From Pseudocoprococcus catus (GTDB taxonomy: Bacteria; Bacillota; Clostridia; Lachnospirales; Lachnospiraceae), in the NCBI RefSeq assembly GCF_019734885.1, contig NZ_JAAXCM010000049.1, forward strand, positions 1-64,000: a DNA stretch of 64,000 bases. The letters are read 5' to 3'. Below, piece by piece: positions 7,451-16,244 of the stretch. Made by a program: the position numbers and the translations under genes. The notes beneath the pieces are model-generated. The model was not told the DNA's origin. It did no database searches and saw only the letters and a list, made by a program, of their open reading frames with translations. Each line of letters opens with the position of its first letter. Within the stretch, counting starts at the first letter, position 1.

Positions 7451-7941
7451 GTTTTTTGTCACAGTTGATTTTGGGAGAAGCTGCGTGAGAAAACTGATTC
7501 GATAATAAAATGACAGACAATCGTATTGTTTTGTGGCAAAAAAACGACAATAAATAAGCAGCATCTGTTTGTGTCAGAAAGTAATTGGCGTGCGAACAAT
7601 TTAAATAAAAAGGCGGCTCACAGAGGCTGACGATAGATGAAAATATAGAAAATATAGGGATTATGACGATAAGGGGATAGACAGAAGGTTATCCTTCAGG
7701 GAAGGACATCGCAGCAGATCAGATCAGTTGAAATACAGGGAATTTTGGAGGGGGGAATGTTGAAATATCGGTGCTTTTAGGCTTTTTTACGCGAGAAATT
7801 GACAAATACTTAACTTTTAAATTGGTTGGGCCTCTGCGTTTTGAAATTTGTAAATAGGTAAAATGGCTGTAAAACAAAGGGAAAGAATCTGATTTTTTAC
7901 ATGAAGTATCTAAAAAATTTCGTAAAATTGAAGATTAGCTA
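7451..7941. other. Long A+T-rich non-coding stretch upstream of crt
   Basis: About 490 bases between the tRNA terminator and the crt promoter. No ORF with a credible ribosome site and no known riboswitch is visible. Several GTAAAT or TTTAC hexamers occur near its right end (for example around 7850-7856), resembling the half-sites that flank the crt -35 box. Confidence 0.6.
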
Positions 7942-7970
7942 TTTACTTATTAGTAAATGTGTTGTAGAAT
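7941..7970 (+). promoter_or_regulatory. Promoter of crt-hbd with inverted repeat over the -35 box
   Basis: TTTACT (7942-7947), 17 bases, TAGAAT (7965-7970). The -35 box lies inside a perfect inverted repeat ATTTACT-TATT-AGTAAAT (7941-7958), a plausible operator. The 11-mer GCTATTTACTT occurs here and again at the purA promoter (10251-10261). Confidence 0.75.
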
Positions 7971-8013
7971 AAGGATGAAGGTAAAAATTCAACACAGAAA
8001 GGGAGTTAAAAAA

Positions 8014-8790
8014 ATGTCAACCGTATTATATGAAGTAAAAGGTAATATTGCTATTCTTACTATTAGCCGTGAAAAAGCTCTTAATGCTTTAAATTCAGAG
8101 GTTCTGAATGATCTGGATGCAGCTCTCGATGCAGTAGATGTTAACGCTGTCAGAGCACTGATCATCACAGGTGCCGGCAAGAAATCTTTCGTAGCTGGTG
8201 CTGATATCGGTGAAATGAGCACATTAACACCAGAAGAAGGTGAAGCTTTCGGTAAGAAAGGTAATGACGTATTCAGAAAGATTGAAACATTCCCTATTCC
8301 AGTAATTGCTGCAGTTAATGGTTTCGCATTAGGCGGCGGTAATGAAATCTGCATGAGCTGTGATATCCGTATCTGTTCTGACAATGCTATCTTCGGTCAG
8401 CCAGAAGCTGGACTTGGTATTACACCTGGTTTCGGCGGTACACAGAGACTTGCTCGTATCATCGCTCCTGGTTTAGCTAAAGAAATCATTTACTCAACAA
8501 AGAATATCGATGCTGCAAAGGCTAAAGAAGTTGGCCTTGTAAATGAAGTTTATACACAGGATGAATTACTTCCAGCAGCTGAAAAGCTTGCTAATAAGAT
8601 TGCTAAGAATGCACCTATCGCTGTTCGTGCTTGTAAGAAAGCTATCAACGAAGGTCTTGATCTTCCGATGGACGAAGCTATCGTACTTGAAGAGAAACTG
8701 TTCGGCAGCTGCTTCAAGACACATGACCAGATCGAAGGTATGGATGCATTCCTTACAAAACGTAAAGAGAAAAACTTCATCAACGCTTAA
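8014..8790 (+). CDS. crt: 3-hydroxybutyryl-CoA dehydratase (crotonase)
   Basis: 258 residues, ATG at 8014 behind a GGGAG site; the upstream in-frame ATG lies in the promoter. It dehydrates (S)-3-hydroxybutyryl-CoA to crotonyl-CoA in the butyryl-CoA route. The enoyl-CoA hydratase fold is evident: FVAGADIGEM forms the first oxyanion-hole segment, VNGFALGGGNEICMSCDI the second with the catalytic Glu region, then GQPEAGLGITPGFGGTQRL, with the second catalytic Glu in PEAGLG. It is followed by hbd after a 9-bp intercistronic hairpin. Codon choice is biased toward GGT/GCT/AAA, unlike neighbours, consistent with high expression. Thiolase and butyryl-CoA dehydrogenase/ETF genes are not in this window. 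Confidence 0.93.
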   Translation: MSTVLYEVKGNIAILTISREKALNALNSEVLNDLDAALDAVDVNAVRALIITGAGKKSFVAGADIGEMSTLTPEEGEAFGKKGNDVFRKIETFPIPVIAAVNGFALGGGNEICMSCDIRICSDNAIFGQPEAGLGITPGFGGTQRLARIIAPGLAKEIIYSTKNIDAAKAKEVGLVNEVYTQDELLPAAEKLANKIAKNAPIAVRACKKAINEGLDLPMDEAIVLEEKLFGSCFKTHDQIEGMDAFLTKRKEKNFINA

Positions 8791-8812
8791 TTTATTAAGT
8801 ACATAATTAGAG

Positions 8813-8834
8813 CGGCTGTGCTGCTGCACAGCCG
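8813..8834 (+). promoter_or_regulatory. Intercistronic hairpin between crt and hbd
   Basis: A perfect 9-bp stem CGGCTGTGC/GCACAGCCG with a TGCT loop and no T run. Likely an mRNA processing or stability element rather than a terminator. Confidence 0.7.
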
Positions 8835-8872
8835 TAGTGTGCTATATATTTGTTATAGGAGGTATTAGTCCA

Positions 8873-9709
8873 ATGAAAGTAGGAGTTATTGGCGCAGGTA
8901 CAATGGGTTCAGGTATCGCGCAGACATTTGCACAGACAGATGGTTATGAAGTTGTATTATGTGATATTTCTGAGAGACTTGCAGAAGGCGGTAAAGCGAA
9001 GATCGCGAAAGGTCTTAACAAGAAAGTAGCTAAAGGTAAGATGGCTCAGGAAGCAGCAGACGCTATTTTAGGTAAGATCACAACAGGTCTTATGGATAAA
9101 TGTGCAGATTGTGATCTGATCGTTGAAGCTGCATACGAGGATCTTGGCGTTAAACATGAAATGTTCAAAGAATTAGACGTTATCTGCAAACCAGAAACAA
9201 TCTTCGCATCTAATACCTCTTCCCTTTCTATCACAGAAATCGGAGCAGGCGTTAACAGACCAGTTGTTGGTATGCATTTCTTCAATCCGGCACCGGTTAT
9301 GAAACTGATCGAAGTTATTGCAGGTCTTAATACACCTGATGAAACAGTTGAGAAGATTAAAGAGATTTCAGTTTCTATCGGTAAGACACCTGTACAGGTT
9401 AAAGAAGCTGCTGGTTTCGTTGTAAACAGAATTCTTATTCCTATGATCAATGAAGCAGTTGGTATCTATGCTGACGGTGTTGCTGATGTTGAAGGTATTG
9501 ATACAGCTATGAAACTTGGTGCAAACCATCCAATGGGACCTCTTGCATTAGGTGACTTAGTTGGTCTTGATATCTGTCTTGCAATCATGAATGTTCTTTA
9601 CACAGAGACAGGCGATTCCAAATATCGTCCTCATCCACTGTTAAGAAAGATGGTTCGTGGTGGTAAACTTGGTCAGAAGACTGGCGAAGGTTTCTACAAA
9701 TATAACTAA
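8873..9709 (+). CDS. hbd: 3-hydroxybutyryl-CoA dehydrogenase
   Basis: 278 residues, ATG at 8873 ten bases after AGGAGG; the earlier in-frame start lies before this site. It reduces acetoacetyl-CoA to (S)-3-hydroxybutyryl-CoA, the step before crotonase. The N-terminal Rossmann motif is GVIGAGTMGSGIAQTFA, and the catalytic His lies in GMHFFNPAPVMKLIEV with the paired Glu. The C-terminal helical domain carries GFVVNRILIPMINEA and ends GEGFYKYN, as in clostridial Hbd. Same optimised codon choice as crt. A strong terminator at 9778 closes the two-gene operon. Confidence 0.95.
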   Translation: MKVGVIGAGTMGSGIAQTFAQTDGYEVVLCDISERLAEGGKAKIAKGLNKKVAKGKMAQEAADAILGKITTGLMDKCADCDLIVEAAYEDLGVKHEMFKELDVICKPETIFASNTSSLSITEIGAGVNRPVVGMHFFNPAPVMKLIEVIAGLNTPDETVEKIKEISVSIGKTPVQVKEAAGFVVNRILIPMINEAVGIYADGVADVEGIDTAMKLGANHPMGPLALGDLVGLDICLAIMNVLYTETGDSKYRPHPLLRKMVRGGKLGQKTGEGFYKYN

Positions 9710-9777
9710 TTATCATTGATCGGTGTAATATGTTGACAGGCCTTTAGGACCGGTTCAGATTATTGATCAAATAATAG

Positions 9778-9820
9778 CTGCTGTATATTCGGATTTGGCG
9801 CTGAATATACAGCAGTTTTT
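9778..9820 (+). terminator. Terminator of crt-hbd
   Basis: A perfect 13-bp stem (9778-9790 with 9803-9815), a 12-nt loop and TTTTT. Confidence 0.93.
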
Positions 9821-9927
9821 GTATGCCTGTAAGGAGAAAATGTTTGCTAAAAAAGTTACTTTTTGCAAGTGGACTATTGAAATGAAACTCGGTTTTTGGT
9901 AATATTGAATGGGAAAATGATTCGATC

Positions 9928-9957
9928 ATTGACAAAAGTCAATTTTGTTAATTATGC
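9928..9957 (+). promoter_or_regulatory. Candidate promoter/operator of the XRE regulator
   Basis: TTGACA at 9929-9934 lies within the inverted repeat ATTGAC-AAAA-GTCAAT (9928-9943). The -10 is weak (TTATGC at 17 bases, or AATTAT nearby). The repeat could serve autoregulation. Confidence 0.45.
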
Positions 9958-9993
9958 CAAATTGATGGATTATACACATGGAGGACATTTCAC

Positions 9994-10236
9994 ATGAATG
10001 AACGAAGACTTGAACTAGAGGGTGAAATAGAAAGGATGAAACAGCGGTTGAGCTACAACATCAAACGTTATCGTAAACTCAGCCGGGTTTCTCAACAGGC
10101 ACTGGCAGATATGTGCGGATTGCATAGAACCTATATATCGGATCTTGAGAATGCAAAATGCAACCCAACACTTAGCGTACTGATGGTTTTGGCAGATTGT
10201 CTCAATGTTCAGTTGGAAGATTTACTGAAAGAGTAA
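9994..10236 (+). CDS. Small XRE-family DNA-binding regulator
   Basis: 80 residues behind a GGAGG site. Residues 1-18 form a charged helix, then an HTH_3 domain: SQQALADMCGLHRTYISDLENAKCNPTLSVLMVLADCLN, with the recognition helix at HRTYISDLE. There is no effector or dimerisation domain beyond the N-terminal helix. It resembles short Xre/SinR-like repressors. It sits between crt-hbd and purA, and both of those promoters carry GTAAAT/ATTTAC half-sites next to the -35 box, which invites the idea that it regulates them; this is inference from position only. Confidence 0.88.
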   Translation: MNERRLELEGEIERMKQRLSYNIKRYRKLSRVSQQALADMCGLHRTYISDLENAKCNPTLSVLMVLADCLNVQLEDLLKE

Positions 10237-10242
10237 TAAAAT

Positions 10243-10283
10243 GTAAATCTGCTATTTACTTTTGGTGGAATATAGCATAAAAT
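10243..10283 (+). promoter_or_regulatory. purA promoter with inverted repeat
   Basis: TTTACT (10255-10260), 17 bases, TAAAAT (10278-10283). GTAAAT-CTGCT-ATTTAC (10243-10259) forms an inverted repeat overlapping the -35 box. Confidence 0.72.
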
Positions 10284-10362
10284 AATAGAGTATTATAGAC
10301 AGGATTTACAAAGAAATACATGCATTGAGTATGTAAAAACATATAAGGAGCTGAGTTAGTTT

Positions 10363-11640
10363 ATGGTTAGAGCAATCGTTGGAGCGAACTGGGGAGATGA
10401 AGGTAAAGGCAAGATTACAGATATGTTGGCCGAGGATTCAGATATTATTATCCGTTTCCAGGGCGGCAGCAATGCCGGTCATACAATTATTAATGATTAC
10501 GGCAAATTTGCATTACATCTTCTGCCATCTGGTGTCTTTTACAATCATACCACAAGTGTCATCGGTAATGGCGTGGCATTGAACATCCCATACCTGATTA
10601 AGGAATTGGAGAGTCTGACATCCAGAAATGTACCAATGCCGAAGATTCTTGTATCAGATCGTGCACAGATTCTGATGCCATATCATATTTTATTAGATGC
10701 TTATGAAGAAGAAAGACTTGGAGGCAAATCCTTCGGTTCAACGAAGTCAGGTATTGCACCATTTTATTCTGATAAATATGCAAAGATTGGTTTTCAGGTA
10801 AATGAGCTCTTCGATGAGGAAGGCCTCAAGGACAAGGTTTATAGTGTTGTAGAGACTAAGAATGTACTGATCGAGCATCTGTACCACAAGGAGAAGCTTG
10901 ATCCGGAAGAAATCTATCAGACACTGCTTGAGTATAGAGATATGATCAAACCTTTTGTATGTGATACATCTGTATACTTACATCAGGCACTGAAAGAGAA
11001 TAAGAGAATTCTTCTTGAAGGTCAGCTCGGTTCTCTGAAGGACCCGGATTTTGGTATTTATCCGATGGTTACATCTTCACCTACACTGGCATCTTACGGT
11101 GCTATTGGTGCCGGTATTCCGGGATATGAGATCAAGGATGTTATCACAGTTGTTAAAGCTTATTCAAGTGCAGTTGGTGCCGGCGAATTCGTATCTGAGA
11201 TTTTTGGTGAGGAAGCTGATGAACTCAGAAAGCGCGGCGGTGACGGCGGTGAATTTGGTGCAACAACAGGCCGTCCAAGACGTATGGGTTGGTTTGATGC
11301 GGTTGCTTCAAGATATGGCTGCCGTGTACAGGGTGCGACGGAAGTTGCACTTACAGTACTGGATGTACTTGGTTATCTTGATGAGCTGCCGGTATGTATC
11401 GGTTATGAGATTGATGGTGAAGTGACAAGAGACTTCCCTACAACTCATCTGCTCAAGAAAGCAAAACCTGTTTATACAACATTACCGGGTTGGAAGTGCG
11501 ATATCCGTGGTATTACGAAGTATGAAGATCTTCCTGAGAACTGCCGTAAGTACATTGAATTCATTGAGAAAGAGCTGGAAGTTCCGATCACAATGGTATC
11601 CAATGGACCGGGTCGTCATGAAATCATCAAACGTAAATAA
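10363..11640 (+). CDS. purA: Adenylosuccinate synthetase
   Basis: 425 residues, ATG at 10363 with ATAAGGAG upstream. It condenses IMP and aspartate using GTP, the first committed step to AMP. N-terminal GANWGDEGKGKITDML is the GTP-binding loop with the catalytic Asp; FQGGSNAGHTI carries the catalytic His; LLEGQLGSLKDPDFG and PMVTSSPTLASYGAIGAGIP follow; TTTGRPRRMGWFD is the IMP/Arg loop. Two points differ slightly from textbook PurA: EGQLGSLKDPDFG where EGAQGTLLDVDHG is usual, so this belongs to a divergent PurA branch. It is monocistronic with its own promoter and terminator. Confidence 0.95.
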   Translation: MVRAIVGANWGDEGKGKITDMLAEDSDIIIRFQGGSNAGHTIINDYGKFALHLLPSGVFYNHTTSVIGNGVALNIPYLIKELESLTSRNVPMPKILVSDRAQILMPYHILLDAYEEERLGGKSFGSTKSGIAPFYSDKYAKIGFQVNELFDEEGLKDKVYSVVETKNVLIEHLYHKEKLDPEEIYQTLLEYRDMIKPFVCDTSVYLHQALKENKRILLEGQLGSLKDPDFGIYPMVTSSPTLASYGAIGAGIPGYEIKDVITVVKAYSSAVGAGEFVSEIFGEEADELRKRGGDGGEFGATTGRPRRMGWFDAVASRYGCRVQGATEVALTVLDVLGYLDELPVCIGYEIDGEVTRDFPTTHLLKKAKPVYTTLPGWKCDIRGITKYEDLPENCRKYIEFIEKELEVPITMVSNGPGRHEIIKRK

Positions 11641-11667
11641 ACTAATAAAATATTTCTAAAATATAAG

Positions 11668-11699
11668 ATAAAGACTGTTTCGGCAGTCTTTATTTTTTT
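11668..11699 (+). terminator. Terminator of purA
   Basis: A 10-bp stem ATAAAGACTG/CAGTCTTTAT, loop TTTCGG, then TTTTTT. Confidence 0.92.
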
Positions 11700-11832
11700 A
11701 GAAATATTTTAGCCTTTCCTCATGAGAAATACACAATTGTATCGTACAATAAATATGTCAAATCAAGAACAGACAGTGCTGCGGATGGAAGGAGAAGGAC
11801 ATCCGTTTGGAAAGGGAAAGGTGAGAATATAA

Positions 11833-12492
11833 GTGTTTGACAAAATGTATTATGAAGAGAACAATATTATTCCAAAGAAGGAGTATAACAATATAATCAA
11901 TACTTTACATAAAGAGAAGAAGTTCAGACCAGCCAGGATTTCTGTTGTACGAAAGATATTTTTCAATAGAGAGATCAATTATCTGTCAGATGCGGTCAGT
12001 GTGAATCACGGGAACTCAGACAGCTATTGTATTATGATGACCGACTGGCAGACGGACCGGTTGATTCTCGAGAAGAAGTGCAGGAGAGAAGGCCTTATCT
12101 CCAAGAGTTATCTGAAGCTGTCAGAGAGGCAGTTTGAACAGATTCTGGATGGTGATTATGAATGGATGGCTGCTTCCAGAGAAAGTATATTGAGAGATTT
12201 TTATCTTCAGCTAACGATCAATCAGATGAGACCTGGGGTTGTTGTGGATTACGAGCGTCAGGCCTTTCGGATGAACAGCAAGAAGGAATATATGATTTTT
12301 GATCTGGCTATCCGATCTACGTATCTTTTCACCAAAGATACAATATTGAGCCCATTGTTGAAACAGACAGAGCGCCTGGGGAAGAATCAGGTGGCTATGA
12401 CTTACAAACAGATGGCAGAATTGCCGGGCTTTATTTATCGTATGACAGGAATTGAGCAGAAGAATCAGCAGCTACTCCCTGAATTTGCATAA
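11833..12492 (+). CDS. Divergent VTC/TTM-fold (CYTH-like) protein
   Basis: 219 residues from GTG at 11833 (AAAGGTG about ten bases upstream); an ATG at 11845 is possible. The middle and C-terminus match the VTC domain of polyphosphate polymerases: DRLILEKKCRREG supplies the basic tunnel strand, LKLSERQFEQILDGD the following helix, and RPGVVVDYERQAF and MIFDLAIRST the paired acidic strands. The first strand (YYEENNIIP) lacks a clean ExExK motif and there is no SPX or membrane segment. Bacterial relatives make polyphosphate or bind triphosphates; activity here is uncertain because of the degenerate first strand. It precedes the DUF5717 operon but is separated from it by a terminator and promoter. 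Confidence 0.7.
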   Translation: MFDKMYYEENNIIPKKEYNNIINTLHKEKKFRPARISVVRKIFFNREINYLSDAVSVNHGNSDSYCIMMTDWQTDRLILEKKCRREGLISKSYLKLSERQFEQILDGDYEWMAASRESILRDFYLQLTINQMRPGVVVDYERQAFRMNSKKEYMIFDLAIRSTYLFTKDTILSPLLKQTERLGKNQVAMTYKQMAELPGFIYRMTGIEQKNQQLLPEFA

Positions 12493-12518
12493 ACATCAGA
12501 AAAAGAACAAAAGAAAAG

Positions 12519-12569
12519 GATGTCCCATGATAGATGACAGGATCTGACAGTGATGGGACATCTTTTTTT
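12519..12569 (+). terminator. Terminator of the VTC-like gene
   Basis: A 10-bp stem GATGTCCCAT/ATGGGACATC followed by seven T. Confidence 0.92.
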
Positions 12570-12581
12570 GACGTCTACAGA

Positions 12582-12610
12582 TTGAAGAGAACCCTATTTA
12601 GTGATAAAAT
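12582..12610 (+). promoter_or_regulatory. Promoter of the DUF5717 operon
   Basis: TTGAAG (12582-12587), 17 bases, TAAAAT (12605-12610), 82 bases before the start codon. Confidence 0.7.
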
Positions 12611-12692
12611 ACATTATGCGAAACAGAATTCAAGTTGAACAGATAGGTCGAATAGATAGTGAATGAATGGGAAGAAAAGAAGGTGAGAGAAC

Positions 12693-15600
12693 GTGAAAGA
12701 AAAAATTCAGCTATTATCAAGAGGTGTATTTGAGTATGAGAATCCGAATATAGAGATATCGGAGAAAGAGATAGAACTGGAAGTGGAATTTGGCAGTCGG
12801 TATACAGGGGCTATTCAGTTGAATAGCCGTAATCATATTGAAATACGTGCCATGGTTTTCTCATCGAATAAGTGGATGCAGTGTCTGGAGTCAACGATTA
12901 TAGGAACATCAGGGAGCATACATTATGTTTTTGATACACAGGCTCTGGAGATTGGAGAAGTGTGTGATGGTTGCTTTTACGTTGTCAGCAATGGCGGTGA
13001 GATAACTGTCCCGTACAGAGTGAAGGTATGTGCACCATTTTGCACCACCAGTATGGGGGACATCAATGATCTGGATCAGTTTGCGGCTTTGGCCAGAGAT
13101 AATTGGGCGGAAGCTTTGAAGATTTTTAAGACACTGGAATTTGAACGGGTCTTTCTGAACAATAAGAAGAACAGACAGATTTACGCAACGCTGATCAAAG
13201 GTCAGGATGTGTCTCTGGCTATGGAAGAATTTTTATGTACGGTGAAGCGAAAACAACCAGTACAGATCAGAGTGTCCCAGGAGTTGATTGAATTTGAGAA
13301 TCTTAGTCATACAGTCAGCGAACGTCTGCTGATCGAGAAGAGTCAGTGGGGACATGTGAAGATCCAGGTGTCTGCTGATGGTGATTTCATCAAAGTTTAT
13401 AAGCAGACGGTAACGGATGAGGATTTTCTGGGCAGCTATTATCAGCTGGAATATCAGATCATTCCGGGAGCTAATTCAATTCATACAGGAGAAATCATAT
13501 TAGAGACATTAAACCAGAGAATTGTGGTGCCGGTCTGCTGCAGAAGGACCAAGGTAAAAGATGAAGATTACATTGAGCGTAAGTCTCTGAAGGATTCCTG
13601 GATGCATTTGCGCAGGCGATATCTGGCCTACGAATTGCATCAGATTACCAGAGAGCAGATGATATCGGATGCCCGGGAGGATATTAATGGCTGCTTAAAC
13701 AACAGCAAAGACATTATCTACAAGGTTATTGAAGCGGATTTTCTTCGTATGGAAGGAAATATAGAAGAAGCGCGGTTGATTTTGGAGACGATCAACGGCA
13801 GAGAACTGCGATACCGTTCAGCGGTTTCATACAGCTATTTTCTTTATGTGAATGCTCTTTGCCGACAGGAAGAACAATATACAGAATATGTTCGCGATTC
13901 AATCCGGTTTTATACAGAGGGTCAGTATCATGACAGATGGGAATTATTCTATATGCTGATGAAACTGGATACAAGAGAGTCGCAGCACCAGACCAGAGAT
14001 TTCAGACAGATCAAAGAACTTTATGACCACCGGATGGTAGGCGGTGTTATGTATCTGGAGGCAGCGAAGATCATCAATGAGGATCCTTCTCTGATTCGAG
14101 AGATGGGTGATTTTGAGATCAGCTTATTTTTGTGGGGAATGCGCCATGACTGTCTGAATCGGGAAACTATTTTCAGGTTTGCGGACCTTGTTCTTCGCAT
14201 GAGAAGCTATCATGGAGCATGTCTTCATGCCATGATCGAAATGTGCTCGATTTATGAGACAAAGAATATTCTTTCTGCCGTGCTTCATTTGCTGATTCTG
14301 GGAGAGAAGAAAGAGAAGGTCTACCATCAGTGGTATGAACTGGGCATCAAGTCTTCGATTAAGATGCCGGAGCTGTATGAATATTATATGGCAACACTGG
14401 ATATGGCTTCATGTAAGAAGCTGCCGGTGCCTGTATTGATTTATTTTCAGTATGATAATCATCTGCAGCTTGATCAGAAAGCGTTCCTTTTCCGTTATGT
14501 CATTGAGCATAGAGATCAATTGGACAGGCTTTTTACAGCTTATGATGGCATTATCCGGGCATTTACATTTGAACAGCTGCAGAACGGTGTGATTAATGAG
14601 GATATCGTGGTTTTATATGATCATTATCTGACAAAAGAAGCGATGACGCCGCACGTTGTCAAAGCGATGCCGGCAGTTATTTTCAAACATCATATCCATT
14701 GTGACCATCCGGGAATTAAGGGTGTAGTGGTAGATTATTCAGAACTGGGTGAAGAGAATTATTACCCTTTTGTTCATGGAGAGGCTTATGTGGATCTTTA
14801 TATGGATGACTATAGGATCGTGCTTGTGGATGCCAAGGGTGGGCGTTATATGTCCACAATTCCATATACGACAGGCAGACTGATGGATGTTGGTAAGTAC
14901 ATCAAAATTTGTTATGAACAGGGAAGAGACAACAAGATGCTTGTTCTTAATAGAAGTGAACGGGCGTTAAAATATCAGATGATGGATGATGTTTCAATTG
15001 AAACTTATAAATGTGTCTTGAAGCTTCAGGATGTCAGCCGTCATTATCAGAAGACAATTCTTAAAAACCTGATTGATTATTACTATGATAATTATGAAGG
15101 AGAGACATTGGAGAAGTATCTTCTTCAGCTGGATATTCATCTGCTTGGGCATTCCGAACGCAGTCACATCATTGAGTATTTTATTCAAAGAGGACTGTTT
15201 GATAAAGCTTATGAGGCCATCAGGGAGTATGGCTATGAGGGAATTCAGGATAAGCGGGTTATGCGTCTTTGCTCAAGGGTGATCCGGGAGAAAGATTTTG
15301 AGAAGGATGATCTGCTTGTAGAACTGTCTTATTTTGCGTTCTCAAATGGCAAATACGATGAGACGACGCTCCAGTATCTGATTTTGTTCTATGCCGGAAC
15401 AACAGAAGGTCTGTATGCGATATGGAAAGCGGCCGGAGATTTTGAAGTACCGGCTGCACAGTTAGAAGAACGATTGCTGTGTGAGATTTTATTTACAGAA
15501 AATCATGTGGCAGAAGGATGTGAAGTTTTTGCTTCATATTATAACGACCATCCGGGACACAGACTGACAAGAGCATTTCTTGGCTATTACGGATACCATT

Positions 15601-16232
15601 ATCTGGTTCATGGACAGACAGCCGGAGAGAAGATTTTTCAGATTATGGAAATTGAGCTGGATCAGCTCGAGAATGCGAGGAATGTCTGTGCGCTTGCACT
15701 GCTGCAGTATTATTCAGAGGCAGAGCATGTGGAACCGGAATTTTATGAACGGCTGCAGCATGAAGTATCTGCATTTATGGACAAAGGGATCCTGCTTCCG
15801 TTTTTCAAAAAATATGCCGGTGATGCAGAGGTTCCGGGAGAACTGGCGGATTTTATGTATGCGGAATATCATACAAGCCCGAAATCTGCAGTGACGATTT
15901 ATTACCGCCCGGCAGATCAGGAGAGTGCAGAGTGGATACATGAACCAATGCGGCATATTCTCGGCGGCATTTTTATTAAAACTTTCCAGTTATTTGATGG
16001 AGAGGCGGTCGAATATTATATTGCCGAGCAGGATGGAGAACAGCTTAAGACCGGTGATAAGAAGAGGCTTGCTGCACCGCGGTCATCGAATCAGTGGCCG
16101 GGGACAGGTGTGGAATTGTTGAGCCGAATGCATCAGGCAATTCAGGCCGAGGATGATCAGGCAGTGGATGAACTGATTCGTTCTTATGAGCGTGTCAATG
16201 AGATGACAGATCAGTTATTTGAGTTGAAATAG
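12693..16232 (+). CDS. DUF5717 family large multidomain protein
   Basis: 1179 residues from GTG at 12693 behind AAGGTGAG. No signal peptide or membrane span is visible, so it should be cytoplasmic. By pattern, residues ~1-115 form a beta-sandwich-like domain (FEYENPNIEISEKEIELEVEF opens it), a helical linker follows, and ~190-290 is a second Ig/ASH-like sandwich. Beyond 300 lie long helical repeats of TPR/solenoid character, interrupted near 680-770 by a third beta-rich stretch (GEAYVDLYMDDYRIVLVDAK). No catalytic motif is recognisable. It begins a tight operon with a degenerate Hsp70-like protein (12-base gap) and an esterase, suggesting a scaffold partner of the Hsp70-like ATPase. The family name is from memory; function unknown. 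Confidence 0.82.
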   Translation: MKEKIQLLSRGVFEYENPNIEISEKEIELEVEFGSRYTGAIQLNSRNHIEIRAMVFSSNKWMQCLESTIIGTSGSIHYVFDTQALEIGEVCDGCFYVVSNGGEITVPYRVKVCAPFCTTSMGDINDLDQFAALARDNWAEALKIFKTLEFERVFLNNKKNRQIYATLIKGQDVSLAMEEFLCTVKRKQPVQIRVSQELIEFENLSHTVSERLLIEKSQWGHVKIQVSADGDFIKVYKQTVTDEDFLGSYYQLEYQIIPGANSIHTGEIILETLNQRIVVPVCCRRTKVKDEDYIERKSLKDSWMHLRRRYLAYELHQITREQMISDAREDINGCLNNSKDIIYKVIEADFLRMEGNIEEARLILETINGRELRYRSAVSYSYFLYVNALCRQEEQYTEYVRDSIRFYTEGQYHDRWELFYMLMKLDTRESQHQTRDFRQIKELYDHRMVGGVMYLEAAKIINEDPSLIREMGDFEISLFLWGMRHDCLNRETIFRFADLVLRMRSYHGACLHAMIEMCSIYETKNILSAVLHLLILGEKKEKVYHQWYELGIKSSIKMPELYEYYMATLDMASCKKLPVPVLIYFQYDNHLQLDQKAFLFRYVIEHRDQLDRLFTAYDGIIRAFTFEQLQNGVINEDIVVLYDHYLTKEAMTPHVVKAMPAVIFKHHIHCDHPGIKGVVVDYSELGEENYYPFVHGEAYVDLYMDDYRIVLVDAKGGRYMSTIPYTTGRLMDVGKYIKICYEQGRDNKMLVLNRSERALKYQMMDDVSIETYKCVLKLQDVSRHYQKTILKNLIDYYYDNYEGETLEKYLLQLDIHLLGHSERSHIIEYFIQRGLFDKAYEAIREYGYEGIQDKRVMRLCSRVIREKDFEKDDLLVELSYFAFSNGKYDETTLQYLILFYAGTTEGLYAIWKAAGDFEVPAAQLEERLLCEILFTENHVAEGCEVFASYYNDHPGHRLTRAFLGYYGYHYLVHGQTAGEKIFQIMEIELDQLENARNVCALALLQYYSEAEHVEPEFYERLQHEVSAFMDKGILLPFFKKYAGDAEVPGELADFMYAEYHTSPKSAVTIYYRPADQESAEWIHEPMRHILGGIFIKTFQLFDGEAVEYYIAEQDGEQLKTGDKKRLAAPRSSNQWPGTGVELLSRMHQAIQAEDDQAVDELIRSYERVNEMTDQLFELK

Positions 16233-16244
16233 GAGACACAGAGA

